This document shows positions 1 to 9,008 of a stretch of DNA of 64,000 bases, in pieces. Both the position numbers and the translations under genes were made by a program. Positions within the stretch are counted from its first letter, which is position 1, and each line of letters begins with the position of its first letter. The stretch comes from Pyrus communis (lineage: Eukaryota; Streptophyta; Magnoliopsida; Rosales; Rosaceae), in assembly GCF_963583255.1 (NCBI RefSeq), contig NC_084804.1:25423061-25487060 (forward strand), written 5' to 3'. The notes beneath the pieces are model-generated. The model worked only from the letters and a program-made list of their open reading frames with translations, had not been told where the DNA came from and made no database searches.

Positions 1-234
1 GTGACTTCCATGCTTTTGCTTTGTTTAGAATCACCCAATATGGCCAAATTGCATCTCTTAACACTTCACATCTTTTCTGGAATGTTTTTACTTCATTTGC
101 CTTCCCATTGATCCAAGTTCACCCTTGGCTGCACACTAACACCAAATAGTGTAAAATGCAACTAGTTTAATCCAAAACAATCACAAAGACACCAAATAAG
201 GAAGATATAAATGCATGCAAAATGTGACTTATCA
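1..234 (-). mobile_element. End of an unrelated element, cut by the window edge
   Basis: This stretch does not match the LTR family that fills the rest of the window. Read on the minus strand it begins TGATAAGTCACATTTTGC at 234, which looks like an LTR 5' end (TG start). The sequence to its right is U3 of another LTR. I see no coding region. A second LTR-retrotransposon family inserted in minus orientation is the simplest reading, but only one end is visible and its partner lies outside the window. Confidence 0.35.
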
Positions 235-2147
235 TGCACCCATAATCATTCACACCTTGCAGCCACATGCATTCACTCTTCATAAATCAGCCACATGCAC
301 ATTCAATCATTCACACCAAAACCTTGCACATGCAATCCCTTTAATTAATTCAACCTAGCTGTCATTGCACATGCATTCACTCTTTAAGCCACATGCACTC
401 TCATTCTTTAATCCATACAGCCACAAGACATTATCATTGCACCACATTCAGCCATTCCATCTCCCATTTCAGATTGCATTCCAATCATTCCAACCAAATC
501 ACATGCATTCCCTTCATAAATCAGCCACATGCACTCATAATCATTCAACCAACCTAGCTGTCATGTTTCCCCTTTCATCATTCACTCACATTCTTTAATT
601 CAGCCAACACATGCTTACACATGCATTTCCAACCCACATGCATCCTTTAATCATTCAAACATGCAGCCACATTCCCTCCTAGCTGTCATGTTCCCCCCAT
701 TTCACCTATAAATAAGCATGCATTACACCTCAATTCATTCTCATTCATTCTTCCACATTTCAGAAAATCATCCATTCACACCAAGAAACATCCCCTTGGC
801 CGTGAGTTTCCCTACAAATCCAAACACCACTCCTCTTCCATTTCCATCACTCCCCAAACCATTCACACCATCAAACTATCCTTAGACCTTGTGCTACAAT
901 AAAGAGGAAGAGAAGAGGGCCTAAACGTTCATACAATTCAAGTTTGAGTTGTTGGAATGTTTAGGTGTTTCTTTGATTTCAATGTTTAAATTCAATTCTC
1001 TTTGTTTTGTATGTTTGAGGAATGGAAGAAAAGAGTGCTTAAACGTTCATACAATTCAAGTTTGAGTTGTTGGAATGTTTAGGTGTTTCTTTGATTTCAA
1101 TGTTATGAAGAACTAAACCCCCCTTAGCTAGGGGGTGATTCGAAATATATGTTTATACTTGCATTTTGATTTGATTACTTCTAATTGCGTTTCATAAGTT
1201 GTGAATTCAATTTGTTTAACTGTTTTATTGATAACCTATTTATGTATGTTTATTGAGAGTGCACGCTTAATTTTCATGCATGAATATGACGCTAGAATAT
1301 AAGTGAGTTTCACCTAATAGTTATGAACTTATATTCACAAGTAGTGGAGGTTGCTTATAAACAATCGCGTTAAATAAATTCTTGGCATAAGTTTCATGCA
1401 ATCATAGTAACGAATGCCTCGTCAACACTTATAGTTTTCAAAGAACTTAATGATTCTTGCTTGTATCTCTATTATGCAATTCATGTAGGGAACTTGTGGG
1501 GAATGCTTTGGGTTGTCGTATGCAATCATCCAATTCATTAACTTAAGGAAAACTTGACGGTTAATTTAAGCGGACCTAATTAACCCGGGGTGTTGAGAAT
1601 TCATGGTTTATTGAAATGCAATTGGAAATCGTTTTATTATGCAAGTGTAACATGTGTGGAGATGAACCCCTTGGCTAGCATCCATTCATCCATACTTTCA
1701 TCATATTCATTTTTACAATCTGTTCTAATTTTACAAAGTTTTAAGTTTTGTTTTCAAATTCGTCAAAACCTCAATCCCCCTTTACTTTAGTGTCCAATTT
1801 AGTTAGAAAGTGTCTTAGTTTGTGTTTCTAAGTGTTTTGAATCAATTTATTACCCAATTTCGTCCAAAGTAGTCAAAGTGCTCAAAACTGCCCAGATTGT
1901 GTTTTTAAGGCAGTTTTGAGTGTTTTGGTGCTGTTTTGAGTCTTTTGGTTTGTTTAGTGCTTTAAGTGTTTAGTTTTACATTCTTTGAGTCTAGTTTAGT
2001 GTTTTATATTGTGTTTTTACGTTTTTGAGTCAAATCCAAGTGATTAACAATCCCTCCTAATCCCCGGTCCAGAACGATCCCTACTTACATACTTACTACA
2101 ATTGATAAAAAGAGGGCTTAATTTGTGTGCGTATAAATCTCGCATCA
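235..2147 (+). repeat. 5'-truncated LTR, plus strand
   Basis: An LTR lacking its TGATAGGAGC start but otherwise ordered as in the intact copies. It has a U3 rich in CACATGCA (about 240-700), TATAAATA at 707-714, the duplicated leader hairpin (CCTAAACGTTC...) near 922-1085, the C-run/G-run hairpin near 1118-1136, and the stem-loop CTCAAAACTGCC/GGCAGTTTTGAG near 1883-1922. It ends in CTCGCATCA at 2147. No PBS follows, so it is a solo or truncated LTR. Short ORFs inside it (for example 365-598) are translations of simple-sequence U3 and are not genes. Confidence 0.8.
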
Positions 2148-2164
2148 AATACTCCCCCTTGCAC
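2148..2164. other. Left remnant of the host sequence split by composite A
   Basis: These 17 bases continue seamlessly at 29691 if 2165-29690 is removed. The uninterrupted version is at 51942-51963, inside the LTR of element F. The last five bases, TGCAC (2160-2164), are the target-site duplication of composite A and recur at 29691-29695. Confidence 0.8.
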
Positions 2165-3142
2165 TGATGCGTGATTTTATGCGCACACAAATTAAACCCT
2201 CTTTTTGTCAATTGTAGTAAGTATGTAAGTAGGGATCGTTCTGGACCGGGGATTAGGAGGGATTGTTAATCACTTGGATTTGACTCAAAAACGTAGAAAC
2301 GCAATATAAAACACTAAACTAGACTGAAAGAATGTAAAACTAAAATTTAAAACTCTAAAACAAACCAAAAGACTCAAACAGTACCCAACGTACTCGAAAC
2401 TGCCTTAAAAACACTTTCTGGGCAGTTTTGAGCACCTTGAGTACTTTGGACGAATTTGGTAAACAAAATGAATCAAAACACTTATAAACACAAACTAAAT
2501 GTATTTCTAACTAATCTAACATTTTAAAATAAATGGGGGATTGGTTTTGGATAAAATTAAAAACAAAACAAAAACTTGGAAACAAAACAGATTGTAAAAC
2601 GAAGAATGATGAGAAACTAGTTAGAGGGTTTCTTATCCACACATGAACATAAGCATATAATTTGACTCCCAGTTATGACTTCAACAAACGATGAATGACA
2701 ATGCTCCAAGTTAATTAGGTTCGCTTAAACTAACTTTCAGATTTCCCTAGATTCATTGGATTGAATGGGATACGCATTACAACCAAATTATTCCTAATCA
2801 AAGTCCCTAACATGGAATACGCATGAAAGAGACATTCAACAAAGATCATTAAGTTCAACGGAAATCATAAACATCGACTAGGCATTAATAACTATGGAAT
2901 ACGCATGTTAATCCAGCCTAGAGTTTACTAAACACAATCGTGACTAGCGATTTTTACTACTCATGAATATAAGTTCATAACGATTAGGTGAAATTCCCTT
3001 ATATCCTAGCATCAAGTTTAGGCATGCAAATTAAGTGTCGACCCTCGACCCACATACATAAACAAGTTCTTAATCAAAACAGAAAAGTAAACCACATCTA
3101 AAGTTCATGAATTCATAACTGGAGTAAATCAAATCATAACCT
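2165..3142 (-). repeat. Minus-strand LTR fragment (3' portion), left edge of A
   Basis: The reverse complement of an LTR 3' end starts exactly at 2165. It contains the stem-loop near 2396-2434, the repeated phrase GGAATACGCATG, and R/U5 sequence closest to the fragment at 53223-53939. Homology stops at about 3142, where plus-strand internal sequence begins without an LTR terminus. That junction is a deletion or recombination breakpoint. Confidence 0.75.
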
Positions 3143-3878
3143 TCTTTGGAGAGTTATTTTCTGTGATTCTTTGTTTTCTAAAGTTGTTGCATGATCTCAT
3201 TATTCCTTGCTTGGTTGCTACTTAGAATGCAATTGTATCATGATAGAACTAAATGCTAGAACTTATATCCATTTCATTCAAAGCATGACATTGAATTGCA
3301 TAACATATATCAAGATAAAGTTGTGTAGTTGCCACCATAGCCAAATAGCCTTACTTCCCATATTTCGTATTTGTTGTAAGTTTTAACCCCTTTGAGCCTT
3401 GTTTAGCCTATGTTCTTTGTTAACCCATGTTATCCTTACCTAGCCTAGAATAGGACTATCCATGCCTTTGTTCTTAAAGCATAGTAAGCATGACGGAAAA
3501 TGAATTCCTTTTTGATTAATATGTTGCAGAAAATAAGTGTGGGGGAAGGATTATTGATGAGAATTGTTGTGCCATAGGCACGGCTAAAAAAAAAAAATTT
3601 GAAAAAAAAGAAAAGAAAAATAAGAGTTGTTTGAATTTCCCCTATTAGTCTAAAAGTTGTTTTCCGCGCTCTAAAGGGAATTGTAAGTGCCTAATTCAAT
3701 ACTTTGCTCACTATTGCTTTAAGAATGTTTGTTTATCCTTCACATTTCATTGTTAACCAGTACCCTAGCCCCGTTACACCCCTTTGACTTCTATCTTGAT
3801 CGTTATGTGTTCAATAATGTGGAGTTTGGATTTGATATGAGCTTATGGAATCACTGGTTCTCATTCTAAGTAGTAGCA
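3143..3878 (+). mobile_element. Plus-strand internal fragment (non-coding, PPT side), left half
   Basis: Matches the post-gag non-coding region of B (from 9970), C (from 19620) and D (from 38105). It includes the second PPT-like motif AAGTGTGGGGG near 3536-3546 and the A-rich tract that follows it (3587-3630). It is interrupted at 3879 by element B and resumes at 24146. TAGCA at 3874-3878 is B's left target-site duplication. No credible coding sequence. Confidence 0.75.
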
Positions 3879-6253
3879 TGATAGGAGCATATTCATGCGA
3901 CTTAAATGGCTTGTTCTCGTGCATTTACGTTATGTTTCTTTAGTTATTTTAGTACTTTAAGCTATTTTCGTGTGTTTGTAGGTCCAAAGGGCTAAATGAG
4001 CAAAAAGATGCATTTTGGAGACTTTTGGAGCACTTTTGGACTAAGGATGGATAGCTTATGCTTGGAGCCAAAGTGTTGGACGAAATTGAAGACCTAATTG
4101 AAGATCAAAGTGTTGGAACCTTGTTCCCTTTAGTTTTAGGACATTTAAACCTTTCCTAATCCCATTCATCAACACATGCATCCGCATGCATTCACCCTTT
4201 AAACCATTAAATCCACATGCTTTCCTATTCAATTAAATCAGCCACATGCATTCATCATCATAACCTAGCTGTCATTCCACTTCATTGCACATGCATCTTC
4301 AAATAAATCAGCCATTCCACATGCATATTCAACCTAGCTGTCATTGCACATGCATTCACTCTTTAATTCACATGCATTTACTCTTTAATTCACATGCAAA
4401 ACATCCCATTCCATCTCCCATCAGATTTCCATCATATTCACATGCATTCCATCCTTTAAAACATTGCACATGCACTCCCTTTAATTAATTAAGCCACATG
4501 CACTCCCATCCATTTCATCATTGCAGCCAACACATGCTTTCACATGCATTTTCAGATTGTCCCCTTGCACATGCAGCCACATATTCATTGCACATGCAAT
4601 TCCAACCCACATGCATCCTTTAATCATTCAAACATGCAGCCACATTCCCTCCTAGCTGTCATGTTCCCCCCATTTCACCTATAAATAAGCATCCATTGCA
4701 TACACATTTCATTCATACACTCTTCCATATTCCAGAAATTCGTCAAAACCTCTCCACACCCTCATTGCAGCCACCAAAACACTTTTCTCCTCCATTGCAG
4801 CCACTCCAACCACTCCCCAAACCATTCACACCATCAAACTATCCTTAGACCTTGTGCTACAACGAAGAGGAAGAGAAGAGTGCCTAAACGTTCATACAAT
4901 TCAAGTTTGAGTTGTTGGAATGTTTAGGTGTTTCTTTGATTTCAATGTTTAATTTCAATACTCTTTGTTTTGTACGTATGAGGAATGGAAGAGAAGAGTG
5001 CCTAAACGTTCATACAATTCAAGTTTGAGTTGTTGGAATGTTTAGGTGTTTCTTTGATTCCAATGTTTAAATTCAACTAAACCCCCCTTGGCTAGGGGGG
5101 AATTCGAAATATATGTTTATGCTTGCATTTTGATTTGATTACTTCTAATTGCGTTTCATAAGTTGTGGATTCAATTTGTTTAACCGTTTGATTGATAACT
5201 TATTTATGTATGTTTATTGAGAATGCGCGCTTAATTTTCATGCATGAATATGACACTAGAATATAAGTGAGTTTCACCTAATAGTTACGAACTTATATTC
5301 ACAAGTAGTGGAGGTTGCTTATAAACAATCGCGTTAAACAAATTCTTGGCATAAGTTTCATGCAATCATAGTAACGAATGCCTCGTCAACACTTATAATT
5401 TTCATAGAGCGTAATGATTCTTGCTTGTACCTCTTCTATGCATTCATGTTGAGGACTTGTGGGGAATGTTTTGAATTGTCGCATGCATCATCCAATTCAA
5501 TAACGTTAGGAAGATTTGAAGGTTAATTAGTACATCACGGTTAACTTGGGGTGTTGAGTATCATAGTTTATTGAAATGCAATTGGAAATCATTTTATTAT
5601 GCAAGTATAACATGTATGGAGATGAACCCCTTAGCTAGCCTTCATTCCATTCAATTCTATCACACATTCACATTTACATTTTGCTTTTACTTACAATCTG
5701 TTCTTTTAGTTTAAATTCGTCAAAACCTAACCCCCCCCTTTACTTTCTTGTTCTTTAGTGTTTCGACTTTGTTTAGTTTATGTTTTAAAGTGTTTTGATT
5801 CAATTTATTTCCCAAAATTCGTCCAAATTCACCAAAGTGCTCAAAACTGCCCAGAAAGTGATTTTAAGGCTGTTTTGAGTGTTTTGGGTGATGTTTGAGT
5901 CTTTTGGTTTGTTTTAGTGTTTTAAAGTTTAGTTTTGCATTCTTTGAGTCTAGTATAGTGTTTTATATTGTTATTTTACGTTTGAATCAAGCCATAATCC
6001 TAAATTCGTCCAACATTGGGGTTAAGGTCAGAAACTGCCTAGTTAGTGTTTTTAGGCAGTTTTGAGTCTTTTGAACTTGTTTTGAGTCCTTTGAGTCTTT
6101 GTGAACGTTTTTAACTTTGTTTTTATGTTTTTGAGTCAAATCCAAGTGATTAACAATCCCTCTTAATCCCCGGTCCAGAACGATCCCTACTTATACTTAT
6201 ACTACAATTGACAAAAAGAGGGTTTAATTTGTGTGCGTATAAATCACGCATCA
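3879..6253 (+). repeat. 5' LTR of element B
   Basis: 2375 bp, TG...CA. The first ~270 bp are the conserved LTR head. U3 (about 4150-4660) holds about 16 CATGCA cores and three CTAGCTGTCAT motifs. The TATA box is at 4680-4687. The leader carries two copies of a 46-nt hairpin (4883-4928 and 5001-5046), a CCCCCC/GGGGGG hairpin (5082-5100) and, near the 3' end, the CTCAAAACTGCC stem-loop (5840-5879, with one mismatch here). ORFs in U3 such as 4285-4488 are low-complexity artefacts. Confidence 0.93.
4680..4687 (+). promoter_or_regulatory. TATA box of B 5' LTR (TATAAATA)
   Basis: TATAAATA directly downstream of the U3 CATGCA array, about 200 bp upstream of the first leader hairpin. The same box occurs in the other LTRs at 707, 12049, 14483, 22220, 31435, 46715 and 55489. 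On the minus strand it is at 26499-26506, 28595-28602 and 59813-59820. D has TATATATA instead, at 33130 and 40332. The start site is inferred about 30 bp downstream. Confidence 0.75.
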
Positions 6254-6258
6254 AATTT

Positions 6259-6276
6259 TGGCGCCGTTGCCGGGGA
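6259..6276 (+). other. Primer-binding site of B (tRNA-Asp type)
   Basis: TGGCGCCGTTGCCGGGGA starts five bases after the LTR and is complementary to a plant tRNA-Asp 3' end including CCA. It primes minus-strand DNA synthesis. The following bases, GATTAGCAAATTTGCTAATC, form a perfect palindrome. The PBS edge CCGGGGATTAG (6270-6280) can pair with U5 at 6163-6173. Confidence 0.9.
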
Positions 6277-6383
6277 TTAGCAAATTTGCTAATCTCTTGG
6301 ATTGTTTGTTTCTGTTATGTATTTTAGTTTTAGTTTTTGATTTTTGTTTTGTTTGTTGAATTCAAATACTAGAGAAGAACAAC

Positions 6384-7307
6384 ATGGCACTTGATAATGC
6401 TTCTCTTTTGTCACAGCTCATGGAAAGGTCTCAAATGCAAAGAGTTGATATATTGCATCTTCAATCAAGGAATAACGTGTTTTCCAATACTTACAATTCG
6501 GATTGGAGTGATCATTCAAACTCTATGTGGTGGGAACCTCAAAATGCTCAACAAGGAGGATATTGGCAGCCACCACAACCTCATATTCAATATGCCCAAC
6601 CAAACTTAAGTTCGTCAATAGATTATAATCAAAAGCTTAACGAATTAATTTGTTTGGTGCAGGGCTCACAAAATCAAGACAATGAGGCTCGACAAGAAGA
6701 CAAAAGGTTGGACCACTTGGAAAAGCAAATTGGGCAGATCGCGGAGTTCGTAGGACAATTTTGCGACCAAGGTAAACTCCCTAGTTCAACCATTGTAAAA
6801 CCGAAGGGAGAATTTGAGGCACCTTTGCTGGAAGCACTTATTGCTCCTACGCCATCTAATTCAAGTAAGGTTGTTCCAATTAGTTCTAACCCCATTCCAC
6901 CTAATATCCCTATTCCTTGCAGGTTCATGAATTCCAAGGAAGAAGAAAGTGAAAAAGACATCTTGGAAGACCTTCCAAAGGTGCAAAGTAGGGAATTTCA
7001 TGAATTCATCAAAGAGGATATACTTGAGACAACAATGCCCAAAGAAGTTGAATTTGATGACATTGGACAAGTCATAACCATCACATGCAATCTGGCCAAG
7101 TCCAATATCCCTGAAACTTTCAAAGGAGTGGTGTTTGTCATTGAGTTCTTGTCAGACAAAACAAGTAAGTCATTTTTTTCAAATTCCATTACATTTTATA
7201 TTAACTTGTTGTTTTTTATGAATCAGGCACCTACATTAGAATTCAAACCAATGCCGGTTCACTTCAAGTATCACCTTCCATTCAAGGACCAATTCCATGC
7301 CGTTTGA
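6384..7307 (+). CDS. Truncated Gag-linker protein of element B (307 aa)
   Basis: Starts MALDNASLLSQLM. From about residue 30 it matches the C-terminal half of the Gag encoded by D: an FSNTYN-DW segment, a helical stretch with LEKQIGQIAEFVGQF (residues ~112-126), then KLPSSTIV-KPKGEFE. It continues through KEEESEKDILEDLPKVQ. The Gag capsid domain, the CCHC knuckle and the protease are all absent. The tail, near APTLEFKPMPVHFKY, resembles the segment that joins protease to reverse transcriptase in Athila-type Pol (family knowledge), so the protease appears deleted. An intron-like stretch lies at 7165-7226. The ORF is open in both B and C, so it may still be translated, but no capsid function can be expected. 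It could compete with or bind full-length Gag (speculation). Confidence 0.7.
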   Translation: MALDNASLLSQLMERSQMQRVDILHLQSRNNVFSNTYNSDWSDHSNSMWWEPQNAQQGGYWQPPQPHIQYAQPNLSSSIDYNQKLNELICLVQGSQNQDNEARQEDKRLDHLEKQIGQIAEFVGQFCDQGKLPSSTIVKPKGEFEAPLLEALIAPTPSNSSKVVPISSNPIPPNIPIPCRFMNSKEEESEKDILEDLPKVQSREFHEFIKEDILETTMPKEVEFDDIGQVITITCNLAKSNIPETFKGVVFVIEFLSDKTSKSFFSNSITFYINLLFFMNQAPTLEFKPMPVHFKYHLPFKDQFHAV

Positions 7308-7320
7308 TTTTATTTATGTT

Positions 7321-7356
7321 AAAAAAAAAAATAAAAATAAAAATAAAAAAAAAAAA
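7321..7356 (+). repeat. A-rich seam between gag remnant and aORF module (B)
   Basis: 36 bases of A with a few T, lying between the gag stop and the 3' end of the antisense gene. Equivalent A runs occur at the same seam in C (16938-16972), E (42634-42666) and G (57452-57484). The sequence beyond it (GATACTAAACATGGAGAAAG) is shared by all four. It resembles the poly(A) tail of a gag-side transcript fused to the module. Confidence 0.7.
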
Positions 7357-7393
7357 TGAAAGAAAGATACTAAACATGGAGAAAGGTGGAGCT

Positions 7394-8080
7394 TCACAAA
7401 GGTTGTTTGCGTGAAGCCCCACTACGAGGCGCAGAAGCGGAAGGCGCAGAAGCGGGAGGCATAGAAGCGGGAGGCATAGAAGCGGGAGGCATCGGAGCGG
7501 AAGCCATCGGAGCGGGAGGCATCGGAGCTAGAGCATTCCAGGCCTCAATACTTGGCCAAGCGCTGGATGACCCAGGAAAAAGGTGCCTCTGGAGATAAGA
7601 CGCAAACCTTTGACGGTCACTGTGAATTCGACCCTCAGATTCTTGAAGCTCATCAAGCTTCCTCTTCATCCCCGACGAATAGTTATTTGCAAGCACATGC
7701 AAACTTCTATTCTCGTACTTAAGCTGCTGGATCTCTTGCTTAAGTCTTTCCACCTCTGCCATCAACGATTCCACCTGACGAGAGCGGGCAAGCAGGCGTA
7801 GGCCCATGTTGGACACAGAGCTCGCACACTGAACACTAAGTGCGAGGGACTCTTGAACGGCCAACTCATCAGACCGTCCTGACAGCAGCCTACTATCTTT
7901 TGGAGTGAGGAGGTTCCTAGCTACTATTGTAGCTGTTGTGGCGTCCTGCATCACGGAGTCTTCACCTGTAAGAAGACCGTTAGAAGATAAGAAAGAAGGG
8001 CGCCATACGTTACCTTGACGCGGCGCGCCCGTATCACTGCTAAGGCTCAATTCCAAGCTAAGGTTCGATGAGTTTGCCAT
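7394..8080 (-). CDS. Antisense ORF (aORF) of element B, coiled-coil protein, 228 aa
   Basis: An intact ORF opposite to the element's own direction, starting MANSSNLSLELSLSSD. It has a Ser/Leu-rich N-terminus and a middle segment (residues ~45-95, around LLTPKDSRLLSGRSDELAV). A clear coiled coil follows at about residues 100-150 (VESLMAEVERLKQEIQQLK, then KRKLDELQESEGRI). The C-terminus is a run of five-residue repeats of the type ASMPP/APMPS encoded by a 15-bp minisatellite, ending ASRKQPL. There is no signal peptide or membrane segment. I do not recognise the family. C holds an intact 223-aa copy that differs by one repeat unit and scattered substitutions. E and G hold damaged copies, and H holds the start of one. 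It has its own upstream TATA box (8621-8628). Extra ORFs, including antisense ones, are known in some plant Ty3/gypsy elements (mainly the Tat lineage). A relationship is possible but not shown here. Confidence 0.75.
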   Translation of the reverse strand: MANSSNLSLELSLSSDTGAPRQGNVWRPSFLSSNGLLTGEDSVMQDATTATIVARNLLTPKDSRLLSGRSDELAVQESLALSVQCASSVSNMGLRLLARSRQVESLMAEVERLKQEIQQLKYENRSLHVLANNYSSGMKRKLDELQESEGRIHSDRQRFASYLQRHLFPGSSSAWPSIEAWNALAPMPPAPMASAPMPPASMPPASMPPASAPSASAPRSGASRKQPL

Positions 8081-8628
8081 TTTTCAAAAGTGTTCAAAGA
8101 AAAGGGATGGAGTTAAATTTCAAAGGGTCGGAGTCGATTTTCAAGAATGGGAAATCTTCAGAGTGTGTTTGTTGTGGTGATCGATAGCTCAATAAAGAAG
8201 CCAAGGCGACGCGTCCACCGATTCAAAAAGCCGGAATTTCCGGCGTAATTTTGGCGACGCTTTCTCGGCTTTTCAGAAGACGCGTTCAACTTTGTCAAAA
8301 GATTTCTGACAAAGCTGAAAACACGTGGAGGCCATCATCGCAACTACACGTCTTTAGCCGACAAGCGCAAAGTTCGGCGACGCTTTCTCTGCTTTTCAGA
8401 AAACGCGTGCAGCTTTGTCAAAAGAAGCCGCATCTGCACTACCACGTGTCGTTCAGAAAGAGAAGGGGCGTCGTTCAGAAATCGAAGGGGCGTCCGCTCA
8501 TAAATCGAAGAGGCGTCGTTCAGAAATCGAAGGGGCGCCACTATTTCAAAAAGCCGGATTTGCGGGATCAAAACGTTTGTCGACAAGGGTAAAAAAACAG
8601 TACCACCACTTGATATTATGTCTATATA
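8081..8628 (-). promoter_or_regulatory. Promoter and leader of the B aORF
   Basis: On the minus strand, TATATAGA (8621-8628) lies 541 bp before the aORF ATG at 8080. The interval contains two G-boxes, CACGTG at 8322-8327 and 8443-8448, the latter in a TGACACGTGG-like context if read on the minus strand as GACACGTGGT. It also has three or four ~22-bp tandem units of the type GTCGTTCAGAAATCGAAG (8448-8537) and repeated ACGCGT. An inverted repeat built from CTTTGTCA/TGACAAAG lies near 8290-8320. The same arrangement recurs in C and H. The real start site is not known. If it is near the TATA box, the G-boxes fall in the transcribed leader. Confidence 0.55.
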
Positions 8629-8669
8629 TGTCGACCTTCGTCTTTTATGGCAAGGCAAACCTGAAGAAA

Positions 8670-9008
8670 ATGCCCAACTCTCCCTCACCTCTGAGGGCGC
8701 ACTCCCAGCAAAGCCTTTCGAAATACTCAATTCTTTCTTCTTCCCCAAAGATGATACCAGATGCCTGGAGTACAGATGACCCAGGAGGAAATGGCGGATT
8801 GAAGTGTGCTGATTCATTCACCGCTTCTTCAAAAGCAAAGGTATCTCATATCATCAAGGTCAAAAGCAAAAGTATCTCATATCATGCTCTTTCCCTGTCT
8901 TTTTCTTTGTCCTTGTTCTTACTCGCATGGCAAAGTAAAAGAAGCAATCAGCCGGCACTTGGAGTCAGTCTTCCGATCTGGAGCCAACTGCCTGGAATCT
9001 ATTCCTGA
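8670..9008 (+). CDS. Small conserved sense ORF (112 aa), doubtful gene
   Basis: Starts MPNSPSPLRAHSQQSLSK and ends LPIWSQLPGIYS. It has a hydrophobic, Ser/Leu-rich stretch (ALSLSFSLSLFLLAW) that could be a membrane segment. The same ORF is open in C (18276-18614, 112 aa) and in H (minus strand 63364-63023, 113 aa). The copy in H differs by an in-frame length change. It lies upstream of the aORF TATA box on the opposite strand. The copies are young and similar, so an open frame may persist without selection. I do not recognise it. Confidence 0.3.
   Translation: MPNSPSPLRAHSQQSLSKYSILSSSPKMIPDAWSTDDPGGNGGLKCADSFTASSKAKVSHIIKVKSKSISYHALSLSFSLSLFLLAWQSKRSNQPALGVSLPIWSQLPGIYS

Noticed and set aside
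6259..6276. tRNA gene at the PBS
   Set aside because: Only 18 nt are complementary to tRNA-Asp. No cloverleaf or A/B boxes are present around it.
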